This document shows, piece after piece, positions 41,642 through 50,856 of a stretch of 64,000 bases of DNA; the stretch's first letter is position 1; the number at the start of each line of letters is the position of its first letter. Origin of the DNA: Roseitranquillus sp963709765 (lineage in GTDB: Bacteria; Pseudomonadota; Alphaproteobacteria; Rhodobacterales; Rhodobacteraceae); the NCBI GenBank assembly GCA_963709765.1, contig CAVPXL010000014.1, forward strand, positions 34,976 to 98,975, given 5' to 3'. The notes beneath the pieces were generated by a model. The model was not told the origin of the DNA. It was given only the letters and a program-made list of their open reading frames with translations, and ran no database searches. A program made the position numbers and the translations under genes.

Positions 41642-43470
41642 GGCGGCTGGCCGACCGGATCGACGCATTCCGCCACGCCGACGGGCCGCCGCCGCGGACA
41701 CTCGGGGCGTTCTTCGGCTGGGCGCTCGCCGGGTCTTGGCCGTGGTTGAGCGCGGCGGGCCTGGTCTCGGCGCTGGCGGGCACGCTCGAAGTCATGACCG
41801 CTCTCATTCTGGGCGGCATCATCGATCTGGCGCTGGAGCGCGGGCCGACCCGGTTCTTCGCCGAAGAATTGATCGTTCTGGCTGGTGCGACGGCGTTCTT
41901 CGTGCTGCTGCGCCCGGCGATCTTCGGCCTCTCGGCGGCATCGAACGCAATCCTGGTGGCACCGAACATCAACCCGCTGGTTCTGAGCCGGCTGCACCGC
42001 TGGACGCTCGGTCAATCGGTCACCTTTTTCGACAACGATTTCGCGGGCCGGATCGCGCAGAAGCAGATGCAGACGGCGCGGGCGATGACCGACGTTGTGG
42101 TCGAGTTCATCAACGTCGTCTTGTTCGCGTTGGCGTCGCTGGTCGGCGCGGTCCTGCTGCTGGGCACGATCGATGTCAGGGTGGCCGCGATCCTGTGCGT
42201 GTGGCTGGTCGGCTACATCGCCCTCATCCGGTGGTTCATGCCGCGGGTGCGGACGCGTTCCAAGGCGCGGGCGGCAAGCCGTGCCATGGTCTCCGGGCAG
42301 GTCGTCGACACGATCACCAACATCAAGACGGTGAAGCTCTTTGCTCATGACGACCACGAGGATCGCGCGGCGCTGGGCGCGATCGCGCAGTTCCGGGAGC
42401 GCGCGGTAGATTTCGGCGTTCTGTCCGCCGGTTTCCGGTTTTCGCTCATGGCGCTGGCGGGTGTCCTGCCGGTGCTGCTGATCGGGGCGGCGCTGTGGCT
42501 CTGGTCGCTTGGGCAGGCGAGTGCGGGTGATATCGCGGCAGCAGGAACGATCTCCATCCGGATCGCCCAGATGACCGGCTGGGTCAGCTTCACGCTCATG
42601 GGAATTTACTCGAGCATCGGCGAGGTGGAGGACGGCATCCACACGCTGACCCCGCCGCACGACCTTCCCGATGCGACTTCGGCGACGGCGCTCGAGGCAG
42701 GCGGCGAGATCCGGTTCGAGGGGGTCGGCTTTCGCTACGGCCGGGAAACTGGCGGTCTGAGCGATGTCAGCCTGGTGGTGCATGAAGGCGAGAAGCTCGG
42801 GCTCGTCGGGGCGAGTGGGGCGGGCAAGTCGACGCTCGTGGCGCTGCTCTTGCGGCTGTACGATGTCGAAGCGGGACGGGTGATGGTGGCTGGTCAGGAT
42901 GTGCGCGAGATCACGCAGGAAAGCCTGCGTCGGCGGGTGGGGATGGTCACGCAGGAGACGGCGATGTTCAATCGCTCGGCGCGCGAGAACATGCTCTATG
43001 GCCGGCCGGACGCGACCGAGGCTGAGATGATCGACGCGGCGAAACGTGCCGAGGCGCATGACTTCATCCTCGAGCTGCGCGACCACATGGGACGAACGGG
43101 CTACGACGCCCATCTGGGCGAGCGGGGGGTCAAGCTCTCGGGCGGGCAGCGGCAGCGAATCGCGCTTGCGCGTGCCATCCTCAAGAACGCGCCGATCCTC
43201 GTGCTGGACGAGGCGACGAGTGCGCTCGACAGCGAGGTGGAAGCGCAGATCCAGACGGCGCTGGAGCGTGTGATGGAAGGCAAGACGGTGCTGGCCATCG
43301 CCCACCGTCTGTCCACGATCGCGCGGATGGACCGCATCGTGGTGTTGGACGAAGGCCGGATCGTCGAGCAGGGAACGCATCGCGACCTGCTGGCACTGGA
43401 TGGAGTCTATGCCCGCTTCTGGAACCGTCAGTCGGGCGGGTTCATCGGCTACGACGCGGCGGCGGAGTAG
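41638..43470 (+). CDS. ABC exporter, fused permease-ATPase, second of a tandem pair
   Basis: A 610-residue paralogue of the preceding gene, with membrane helices in the first 325 residues, Walker A GASGAGKST (about 395-403), LSGGQRQRIALARAI and ILVLDEATSALDSE. Both ATPase sites look catalytically complete, with a Glu after the Walker B Asp in each, so the dimer should have two active sites. The ATG overlaps the previous stop, which supports equal expression. The substrate is unknown. Confidence 0.92.
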
Positions 43471-43503
43471 CGCCGGCCCGGCTGCGGCGCTAAAGGGGCG
43501 TCG

Positions 43504-44722
43504 ATGGAAGTGGTAATCGAAAAACTGGGGCATCGCGGCGACGGCATTGCCGAAGGCCCGATCTACGCGGCGCGCACGTTGCCTGGCGAAGTCGTGGCGG
43601 GCGACGTCCACAACGGACGCATTCGCGAGCCGCGCATCCTCCAGTCCTCGCCCGAAAGGGTCGCGCCGCCCTGTCCGCATTACCGCTCTTGCGGAGGCTG
43701 CGCGCTGCAGCATGCCTCGGATGGCTTCGTCGAGCGGTGGAAGGTCGAGGTTGTCCGGCAAGCATTGTCGGCCCAGGGAATTGAGGCCGTAATTGCAGGC
43801 ATCGCCACGTCTCCGTCGCATTCCCGTCGGCGGGCGGTGCTCTCGGGTCGGCGGACTCGCGGCGGCGCGTTGGTCGGCTTTCATGCGAGAGCGTCTGAAA
43901 CGCTCGTGGCGATCCCGGACTGCCGCCTCCTGCACCCGCGTATCATGGCAATCCTGCCCGCCCTCGAGGCGCTGACAATGAAGGGTGCGACGCGCAAGTC
44001 CGAGATCGTGCTGACCGTCATTGAAAGTGCCGCGGGCTGCGACGTTGCTGTGACTGAGGCGCGGGATGCGGATGCGGATTTGCGGGCGGACCTGGCCGGA
44101 TTGGCCGAGCGGCACGGTCTGGCGCGCCTGAGCTGGAACGGCGAGATCATCGCGCAGGTCGCGGTGCCGCAGCGGCACTTCGACGGGGTACCGGTTGTGC
44201 CGCCGCCCGGGGCGTTCTTGCAAGCGACCGATCATGGCGAATCGGCACTGCTGGCAGTTGTGCTGGACACCGTCGGCGACGCGCGGCGGGTGGTGGACCT
44301 GTTTGCGGGGTCCGGTACCTTTGCCCTGCCGATGGCGCGCAAGGCGCAGGTTCATGCGGTGGAGGGAGAGTCTGCGCCGCTGGCCTCGCTGGCATTGGCC
44401 GCTCGGCAGGCAAAAGGTCTGCGAGAAATGACGACCGAACGTCGCGACCTCTTCCGGCGGCCCCTCACAAATGATGATCTGGCGCAGTTTGACGCGGCTG
44501 TCATCGACCCCCCGCGCGCGGGAGCCGAGGCGCAGACGCGGGAGCTTGCGCGATCCCGCGTGCAACGCATCGCCGCCGTGAGCTGTAACCCGGCCACTTT
44601 CGCTCGGGATGCGCGCCAGCTTGTCGACGCGGGCTACCGACATCGGTCCGGTTCGCGTTGTCGATCAATTCCGCTGGAGTACGCATGCGGAAATGGTCGC
44701 CGGATTTCTGCGCAAAGGCTGA
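43504..44722 (+). CDS. RNA (uracil-5-)-methyltransferase, RlmD/RumA family, frameshifted
   Basis: An iron-sulfur, SAM-dependent methyltransferase acting on uridine in rRNA or tRNA. A short TRAM domain opens the protein. The cluster ligands include C57, C63 and C66 (PPCPHYRSCGGC). The SAM domain has DLFAGSGTFALP, and the catalytic pair is DPPRAGA and SCNPATFARD. Near 44640 one extra base shifts the end: the correct tail is IGPVRVVDQFRWSTHAEM, stopping at 44722. Unrepaired, the frame runs on into the next gene, which is an artefact. The repaired length is about 405 residues. Confidence 0.87.
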
Positions 44723-44797
44723 ACGTTCCCCCTTCGCGTTGCGGCACGTCTTGGACTATAGTCGCGGCCAAAGAAAAAAGACGAATGGGGCAGTGGC

Positions 44798-45289
44798 ATG
44801 AAACGGTCGATGGCGGCAGCACTTTGTTGCGTTGCGCTCGTGCTGAGCGGATGCAGTTCGAAATTCAAGCGCTACGAAGGGCCCGAGGTGACACGGGTTC
44901 TGATCTTCAAGGAAAAGCGACGGATGTACCTGATGCACCAGGACGCGGTGCTGCGGATCTTCGACGTCGACCTCGGATTTGCGCCGCAGGGCGACAAGAA
45001 GGTATCCGGCGACGGACGCACGCCCGAGGGGGCCTATTTCATCGACAAGCGCAACCCGAACAGCAGCTATCACCTGTCAGTGGGGATCAGCTATCCCAAT
45101 GAGGTGGACCGGGCCGAGGCTCTGTCATACGGGCTCTCGCCGGGCGGCGACATTTTCATCCACGGCGAGCCGCGCGAATTCAGCCGATCGCGCGACTGGA
45201 CGGCCGGGTGCATCGCGATCACCAACGACGAGATGGAAGATGTCTACGCGATGGTGCGCGACGGCACTCCCATCGTTATCAGCCCGTGA
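44798..45289 (+). CDS. L,D-transpeptidase (YkuD) lipoprotein
   Basis: A 163-residue lipoprotein: signal with LVLSGC, so Cys19 is probably lipidated. A YkuD domain follows from about 32, with IHGEPREFSRSRDWTAGCIAI giving catalytic His122 and Cys138. YkuD enzymes form 3-3 peptidoglycan links or attach or remove proteins at meso-DAP. It lies 75 bases after the methyltransferase and converges with a CAP-domain gene, their ends overlapping by 11 bases. Confidence 0.92.
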   Translation: MKRSMAAALCCVALVLSGCSSKFKRYEGPEVTRVLIFKEKRRMYLMHQDAVLRIFDVDLGFAPQGDKKVSGDGRTPEGAYFIDKRNPNSSYHLSVGISYPNEVDRAEALSYGLSPGGDIFIHGEPREFSRSRDWTAGCIAITNDEMEDVYAMVRDGTPIVISP

Positions 45290-45815
45290 AGCCCGGCTCC
45301 GAAGTCTGGCGCCCGGTCACGAGGGTCCACCAGATCTTGCCGTTGGGTTCCTGAAACCACTGGAAACCCATTTGATCCGCGCGCGGATCGAGGATGATGC
45401 GGCGTGTGTCGGAATCTTCCATCCAGGCGGCGAGCGTTTCGAGCTCGGTCTCGTAGGTTTCCGAGATCGTCTCGCCGAGGAATTCACCAGTGTAACCGAC
45501 GCGACGCGCGCGATCGAGTGGCGACGACCCGTCGGAGCCGAAATGCCAAGGGCGGTTCTGGACGGACATGTCGCGGGAGTGAGTCGCGGCGGCCGCGTTC
45601 AGTCGCGGCTCCAGCGTGAGGGGCGCGGCGCTCTGCGCCTGCCGCAGAGCATTGACCGCGTCGAGCATGCGGAACTGTATCCCGCTCGCCTCGCCGGAGC
45701 GGATCCGGTAAACTTGCGGCAAGGGGCGACCTTCCGCATCGAGCCGTGGACCGGTCGCGGGCTGACATGCAGCGAGAATCAGGACGGAGAAGAGGCAGGC
45801 TAGCAGACGCGTCAT
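45279..45815 (-). CDS. CAP/SCP-domain lipoprotein
   Basis: A 178-residue exported protein with the lipobox LAAC (Cys17) and a CAP domain: ATHSRDMSVQ with the conserved His, WHFGSDGSSPLDRARRVGY and GETISE. CAP proteins bind sterols, lipids or glycans or act as proteases in various hosts; the bacterial role is mostly unknown. It sits between two L,D-transpeptidase genes, suggesting a cell-envelope job. It diverges from the second one across 156 bases. Confidence 0.9.
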   Translation of the reverse strand: MTRLLACLFSVLILAACQPATGPRLDAEGRPLPQVYRIRSGEASGIQFRMLDAVNALRQAQSAAPLTLEPRLNAAAATHSRDMSVQNRPWHFGSDGSSPLDRARRVGYTGEFLGETISETYETELETLAAWMEDSDTRRIILDPRADQMGFQWFQEPNGKIWWTLVTGRQTSEPGFTG

Positions 45816-45971
45816 GGCGGACCGTTCCTGTGGACTGACCTGTCAGCCTTATCGGCCATCTTGCGACGATTCAAACCGTTCGTAGGTCTGGCGCGGTAAT
45901 CATGACGCCGGATTGATTTGCCGTAGCGTCCGCGACGGACTAGATAGAGCCCTCTCTTCTGCGAGTTCGGG

Positions 45972-46572
45972 ATGAACACGATGACACATGCGAAATCCAG
46001 CCGTCGCGCGTTTCTGGCCGGTTCGGCCGCGCTGACCGCGACCAGTCTTGCCGCGCCGGCGATCGCTCAGGGCGGGGTCGAGTTTCGCGATCCGCTTTCG
46101 ACCGATATTCGCCGCAATATTTCCAGCTTCCGCGCGCTCGACTGGGAGCCCTACTTCGAATTCCACCCGCAACGGGGCCATCCTGGTCGATACGCGATCG
46201 CGCGCGCTGCACTTCTGGAGCGAGGATCGGTCGATTTACAAGCTCTATCCGACAAGCGTACCGGTCAGCGAGGATCTGACCAGGCGCGGCCGCACCGAGG
46301 TGATCCGCAAGGTCGAAGGGCCAAGCTGGGCACCCACGCCCGCGATGAAGAAACGCAACCCGGAATGGCCCGATTTCGTGCCGCCGGGGCCGAACAATCC
46401 GCTGGGAACGCATGCCCTTTACCTCTCGTGGCAATACTACCGGATTCACGGCACCCATGACACGCGCAAGATCGGTCGACGGTCTTCGAACGGCTGCATC
46501 GGGCTCTACAACGAGCACATCGCGGAGCTCTTCGGAATGGTCGAGCCCGGCGCCCAGGTGTTGCTTATTTGA
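45972..46572 (+). CDS. Tat-exported L,D-transpeptidase (ErfK/YbiS type), frameshifted
   Basis: The N-terminus has a twin-arginine-like signal (SRRAFLAGSAALTATSLAAP, cleaved near AIAQ). The catalytic domain in the next frame carries HALYLSWQYYRIHGTHDT and SSNGCIGLYNEHI, with catalytic His and Cys. An extra C near 46163 (TTCCACCC for TTCACCC) breaks the frame between EPYFEF and TRNGAILVDT. The repaired length is about 199 residues. ATGs at 45972 and 45981 both fit. Confidence 0.88.
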
Positions 46573-46625
46573 CCACAAAAACGGCGGTTTCGTTCGGTCG
46601 CTCACAGGTTGCCTTTGCACCGGCT

Positions 46626-46644
46626 CGTGTAAGCGGGTTACACG
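46626..46644. promoter_or_regulatory. Perfect dyad CGTGTAA-N5-TTACACG
   Basis: Two perfect 7-base arms with a 5-base spacer lie 54 bases after the transpeptidase stop and 70 bases before the small exported protein. The symmetry suits a dimeric repressor operator; a short RNA hairpin is the alternative. The regulator is not identified. Confidence 0.4.
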
Positions 46645-46714
46645 ACATTACGATGTTCTGTCTTGCATATCCGTCACCAGATTCGCGTCGGGACGGGAAT
46701 AATCGGAGGAAGAA

Positions 46715-46897
46715 ATGAAAAAGTTTGCTCTCGCCGCCGCTCTGTCGCTGGCCGCTACTTCGGCCTTCGCCGGCAGCTACGTCGAGCCCGTCATGGAGCC
46801 GGAAGTCATCATCGAAGAGACCACCGGTTCCAGCGGCGGTATCGTCGTTCCGCTTCTTCTTCTGGCCGTCGTCGCAGCGATTGCCGCGGCCGACTAA
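46715..46897 (+). CDS. 60-residue exported small protein
   Basis: The product has a clear signal peptide (MKKFALAAALSLAATSAFA), a short acidic middle with Glu-rich EPVMEPEVIIEE, and a C-terminal hydrophobic segment (GIVVPLLLLAVVAAIAAAD). This gives a tiny membrane-anchored periplasmic protein. CGGAGGAAGAA before the ATG is a strong ribosome-binding site, and a perfect terminator follows 22 bases after the stop, so it is probably a highly expressed monocistronic gene. No function is recognised. Confidence 0.85.
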   Translation: MKKFALAAALSLAATSAFAGSYVEPVMEPEVIIEETTGSSGGIVVPLLLLAVVAAIAAAD

Positions 46898-46918
46898 GTC
46901 CAGTCTCAATGATCTCGG

Positions 46919-46950
46919 AAAAGGCGACGGGTCAATCCCGTCGCCTTTTT
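46919..46950. terminator. Bidirectional intrinsic terminator
   Basis: AAAAGGCGACGGG pairs with CCCGTCGCCTTTTT around a 5-base loop, with an A tract before and a T tract after. It terminates the small exported protein on the plus strand and, 10 bases beyond its stop, hemH on the minus strand. Confidence 0.95.
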
Positions 46951-46959
46951 CGTGTCCGG

Positions 46960-48072
46960 TCACTCCTGCCTGGAGTCGTGCGGCTCGATCCAGCCTCTCA
47001 GATTCTCGACGATGGCCTCGCTCAGCGCCGCAATATGGGTATCGTCGTCATTCAGGCAGGGGATGTAGGTGAATTCATCGCCGCCCGCTTTCTCGAAGCT
47101 CTCTCGGATCTCCTCGTTGATCTCCTCAAGTGTTTCGATGCAATCGGCCGAGAAAGCCGGCGCAATGACCGCTATCCGCTTCTTGCCGGACTTGGCCAGT
47201 CGCGCGACCTCCTCGACGGTGTAGGGTTGCAGCCACTCTTCCGGCCCGAAGCGAGACTGGAACGTCGTCTTGATGGCGTCATCGCTCCAGCCTAGTCGCT
47301 CCTTCAGCAGGCGAGTCGTCTTCTGACACTGGCAATGGTACGGATCGCCCTCCATCAGATACCGCTTCGGCACGCCGTGGTAGGAACAGACCAGGATGTC
47401 GGGCCTGTTCTCGCACTTGGCGTAGGCGCGCTCCACCGACCGGGCAAGCGCGTCGATGTAGCTCGGACGTTCGAAATACGGGGGGACAGTACGTGCCGAA
47501 GGTTGCCATTTCAGCGCCATCAGCGAGCGGAAGAACTGATCGTTGGCGGTGGCGGTCGTGGCGCCGGCATAGTGCGGATAGAGCGGGAAGAAGAGGATGC
47601 GCTGGCAGCCCTTCGCGACCATTTCCTCGACCTTGGATCGGGTCGAGGGGTTGCCGTAGCGCATGCAGAAATCGACGATGACGTCATCGCCGAAATTCTT
47701 CTGCATGGTGTCGCGGATCTTTTCGGTTTTCGTCCGCGTGATCGTCATCAGCGGACTCTCGTTTTTGTCTTTGTTCCAGATCGACCGATAGGCGGCGCCG
47801 GAGGTGAACGGGCGTTTCGACAGGATGACGAGTTGCAAAAGCGGCTGCCATTTCCATGGCGCGTAGTCGATGACACGACGGTCGGAGAGGAACTCGTTGA
47901 GGTATCGGCGCATCGACCAGTAATCGTGGCCGTCTGGCGTACCGAGGTTGGCGAGCAACACGCCGGTCCGGGAGGGCGGGATCCGGGGGTGGTCGGGGCC
48001 CGCGTGCTGGGGCCGGACGGCGCCCCGCGCGTCGCTCACCTCGGTGTCGTGTGTCGCCTTGACGTCGAGCAT
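46960..48072 (-). CDS. hemH: Ferrochelatase
   Basis: HemH inserts ferrous iron into protoporphyrin IX, the last step of heme synthesis. The 370-residue product has VLLANLGTPD (residues 38-47), the conserved FFPLYPHYAGATTATA, SYHGVPKRYL with the metal-proximal His, and FSADCIETLEEI. The N-terminal extension of about 36 residues before SRTGVLLANLG is common in relatives, so the ATG at 48072 is kept. It shares its terminator with the opposite small gene. Confidence 0.95.
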   Translation of the reverse strand: MLDVKATHDTEVSDARGAVRPQHAGPDHPRIPPSRTGVLLANLGTPDGHDYWSMRRYLNEFLSDRRVIDYAPWKWQPLLQLVILSKRPFTSGAAYRSIWNKDKNESPLMTITRTKTEKIRDTMQKNFGDDVIVDFCMRYGNPSTRSKVEEMVAKGCQRILFFPLYPHYAGATTATANDQFFRSLMALKWQPSARTVPPYFERPSYIDALARSVERAYAKCENRPDILVCSYHGVPKRYLMEGDPYHCQCQKTTRLLKERLGWSDDAIKTTFQSRFGPEEWLQPYTVEEVARLAKSGKKRIAVIAPAFSADCIETLEEINEEIRESFEKAGGDEFTYIPCLNDDDTHIAALSEAIVENLRGWIEPHDSRQE

Positions 48073-48129
48073 TGTCTTTATCCTGACATTCTGGTCGTGC
48101 TCAGCGACATAAAGGTGGGCGCGTCGGGG

Positions 48130-48969
48130 TCAATCATCGCGCCCGGGAACCTTGTCGCCTGCGGTTTGTTCATGCGAGCCGAGTGCTTCGGCCAGACGGG
48201 CCTTAGCCGATCCGGGCCGCAGTGGTTTCGGCTGCGAGTCCGCGGGCGCCCATCCGGTCAGCGTGAGCAGCTCGAAGGTCGCCGGGATGCCGCTTTCGTT
48301 ACCGAAGTTTTCCAAATAGAGCCGGTTCGCCAGGTCGAATAGCTCGCCGCGGGCATTCGTTCGCGGCCGCGACGACAGGGCGCTCGCCTCTCCCATCTCG
48401 CGCAGTTCGCGCATGAGGTGGAACATGTCGCGGTAGGTGGCGGTCGTGATCCCGCTGTCGGCGACCGGCATCGCGAAACCCGCACGCTGAAGCAGGCCGC
48501 CGAGATCGCGGATGTCACCCATCGGCACGACTCGCGGCGAGAGCCCGCCTGACAGTCGCGATTCGGCGTCGGCCAGACAGGCCCGCAATTCGTGCAAAGT
48601 CCTACCGCCGAAGGTCAGTCCCAGAAACAGGCCATCCGGGCGCAATGCTCGGCGGGCTTGAACGAGCTGCCCGACCGGGTCGTTGGCCCAGTGCAAGGCA
48701 AGGACGTGCAACACAAGGTCATGGTCGCCGGGTCTCAGGTCGAGCGTTTCGGTATCGCGGACGATCCGCGCAGTGGGCCAGTGCGCCGCCCAGAAATCCG
48801 GTTGCCCGGTGACGATGGCAGGCGCCGTAAACTCTCTGTTAACCTCGTTAAGTCTTTCCTGCACCTCGCGCGCGGCCTGCCCGTGAAGGTAGTCGATCGA
48901 GCTGCGCAACGCCCGCACGCGGTTTCTTTCAAGCGCACGGGCGTCGGAGAGTCGGGGCGGCGTCTGCAT
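48130..48969 (-). CDS. SAM-dependent methyltransferase, NDUFAF5/BioC-like
   Basis: A 279-residue class I methyltransferase-fold protein. The opening ERNRVRALRSSIDYLHGQAA and the core HDLVLHVLALHWANDPVGQL resemble the NDUFAF5/BioC group linked to complex I assembly or biotin synthesis. The glycine-rich SAM loop is weak (IVTGQPDFWAAHW), as in some relatives that act as hydroxylases or are inactive. The ATG at 48969 lies only 24 bases from the divergent comF start. The function is open. Confidence 0.8.
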   Translation of the reverse strand: MQTPPRLSDARALERNRVRALRSSIDYLHGQAAREVQERLNEVNREFTAPAIVTGQPDFWAAHWPTARIVRDTETLDLRPGDHDLVLHVLALHWANDPVGQLVQARRALRPDGLFLGLTFGGRTLHELRACLADAESRLSGGLSPRVVPMGDIRDLGGLLQRAGFAMPVADSGITTATYRDMFHLMRELREMGEASALSSRPRTNARGELFDLANRLYLENFGNESGIPATFELLTLTGWAPADSQPKPLRPGSAKARLAEALGSHEQTAGDKVPGRDD

Positions 48970-48993
48970 GGCCGCGCAAGGTAGGAGCCGGCG

Positions 48994-49734
48994 TTGGCAT
49001 TGCAAAGCCTCATTCGCGGAGCATCGCGGGCCGTCGAACTGATCTTTCCGCACCAGTGCGTTGCATGCCGTTCGCTCGTGGAGGTCGATGGGGCACTCTG
49101 CGGGCGCTGCTGGCGCGAAACGCCGTTCATTCACGGTCTGGCCTGCGATGGCTGTGGCGTGCCCTTGCCCGGGGACGCGCTCGATGCGGTACAATGCGAC
49201 GAATGCCTGTCGCGGCCGAGAGCCTGGTCACGTGGGCGTGCGGCAATGCTATATGACGGAACGTCGCGACGAATGGTGCTCGCGCTCAAGCACGGCGATC
49301 GGCTGGATCTGGTTAAACCCCTCGCGCGGTGGATGGTGTCGGCGGCGCGGCCGATCCTCAAGCCGGACATGGTCGTCGTGCCGGTGCCGGTTCACTGGCG
49401 GCGTCTTCTCAAGCGCCGATACAATCAGGCAGCCTTGTTGTCTCGGCAGATCGCGCGGCTTGAAGGTCTGGAATCCGCTCCCGACGCGCTGGTACGCTTC
49501 CGGTTTACCGATTCGCAGGAAGGCAAGGGGCCCGAATCTCGCCGCGACAATGTGAATTCGGCGATTCAAGCTCACCCCAGACGCGGTGCGGCGCTCCGGG
49601 GTCGGTCTGTCCTGCTGGTGGACGACGTTCTGACGTCTGGTGCCACTCTGGACGCTTGTGCCGAGGCTGCAATTGCGGCCGGCGCAACGGATGTTTCGGT
49701 CGTGGTGCTGGCGCGGGTGGCGCTGGGCACCTAG
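48994..49734 (+). CDS. comF: ComF family phosphoribosyltransferase-like protein
   Basis: A 246-residue ComF protein. An N-terminal zinc-finger-like part has CVACRSLVEV, CGRCW, CDGCGVPLP and CDECL. The C-terminal phosphoribosyltransferase domain has KRRYNQAALLSRQIA and the PRPP motif VLLVDDVLTSGAT. ComF assists DNA uptake in competent bacteria, and a wider role is likely. The start is TTG at 48994, supported by AGGAG seven bases upstream. The glutaredoxin gene follows. Confidence 0.9.
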   Translation: MALQSLIRGASRAVELIFPHQCVACRSLVEVDGALCGRCWRETPFIHGLACDGCGVPLPGDALDAVQCDECLSRPRAWSRGRAAMLYDGTSRRMVLALKHGDRLDLVKPLARWMVSAARPILKPDMVVVPVPVHWRRLLKRRYNQAALLSRQIARLEGLESAPDALVRFRFTDSQEGKGPESRRDNVNSAIQAHPRRGAALRGRSVLLVDDVLTSGATLDACAEAAIAAGATDVSVVVLARVALGT

Positions 49735-49766
49735 GTTTCCGCCAATTGGCCAGACCGGAGAGACCT

Positions 49767-50024
49767 GTGCAGACTGTCGAGATCTACACCACGCCCACCT
49801 GCGGCTTCTGTCATGCGGCAAAGCGCCTCCTGACGCAGAAAGGCATCAGCTTTCTGGAACATAACGTTGCCGGCGATGCGCCAAAGCGGCAGGAGATGAT
49901 GGCGCGGGCGCATGGCCGCCACACCGTGCCGCAGATCTTCGTGGGCGAGACCCATGTCGGCGGCTGCGACGAGCTTTACGCTCTGGAGCGCTCCGACCGT
50001 CTTGATCGGCTGATTGCGGGCTGA
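49767..50024 (+). CDS. grxC: Glutaredoxin (dithiol, CGFC)
   Basis: An 85-residue glutaredoxin that uses glutathione to reduce disulfides. The active site is TPTCGFC (Cys12 and Cys15), with the cis-Pro loop TVPQIFVGETHVGGCDEL binding glutathione. The start is GTG at 49767, with CCGGAGAGA upstream. Its stop overlaps the ATG of the next gene (TGATG), so the two are translationally coupled. Confidence 0.94.
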   Translation: MQTVEIYTTPTCGFCHAAKRLLTQKGISFLEHNVAGDAPKRQEMMARAHGRHTVPQIFVGETHVGGCDELYALERSDRLDRLIAG

Positions 50025-50853
50025 TGCGGGCCGCCCTCATCCAGATGACATCCTCGGACGATCCCGAGGCAAACCTCGCGCAGACGCTTGCTTTTATCGC
50101 GCAAGCCGCGGCGGCGCGTGCTGCGCTCGCACTGACGCCCGAAGTCACCAATTGCGTCTCCACAAGCCGAGAGCATCAGCGTGCGGTCCTCTGCAGGGAG
50201 GCCGACGATCCGACGCTGGCAGCGATTGCGACGCAGCGCGAAGGAATGGGATTTGGGTGCTGATCGGCTCTCTCGCGCTCAAGACGATCGATGCGGACGG
50301 GCGTTTGGCCAACCGGTCCTTCATGATCGGTCCTGACGGAAGCACCAAGGCGCGCTACGACAAGATCCACATGTTCGACGTGGATGTGACGGAGACGGAG
50401 ACATTCAGGGAATCGGCCGCGTTCCGACCGGGTGGTCGCGCCGTGACCGTGGAGGCGGCGGGAACGATCCTTGGCTTGACCGTCTGCTACGATCTGCGCT
50501 TCGCGGCGCTGCACCGGTGCCTGGCACAGGCGGGTGCGCGCGTTCTGACGGTGCCGGCTGCGTTCTCGCCGGTCACGGGATCGGCGCATTGGGAGATCTT
50601 GCTGCGCGCGCGGGCGATCGAGACCGGCTGTTTCGTCCTGGCGCCCGCTCAGACCGGACTGCACGCCGCGACCGAGGGCCGGATGCGAAGCACGCACGGT
50701 CACAGCCTGGCTGTCGCGCCTTGGGGAGAGGTCCTGCTCGACGCGGGGACCGAGCCTGGTGTCTATCCCGTCGATCTCGATCTGGCGCAGGTGGAAATGG
50801 CCCGGCAGCGCGTGCCGTCGCTCAGCCACGACCGGGCATTTGAACGCCCCTGA
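50024..50853 (+). CDS. Carbon-nitrogen hydrolase (nitrilase superfamily, Nit-like), frameshifted
   Basis: A nitrilase-fold amidase of about 276 residues, probably the Nit1/Nit2 group that repairs deaminated glutathione or cleaves omega-amides. The Glu of the catalytic triad is in LTPEVTN, the Lys in RYDKIHMFD and the Cys in LTVCYDLRF. The frame changes near 50240-50250. The net change is minus one or plus two; a missing G before ATTTGGGTG would give GIWVLIGSLAL. Coupling to glutaredoxin fits glutathione metabolism. The ATG at 50024 overlaps the grxC stop. Confidence 0.86.
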
Positions 50854-50856
50854 CTT

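Noticed and set aside
43504..45102. Apparent 532-aa protein fusing RNA methyltransferase with the next gene
   Set aside because: The true methyltransferase tail and stop are in another frame, and the L,D-transpeptidase has its own start and lipobox.
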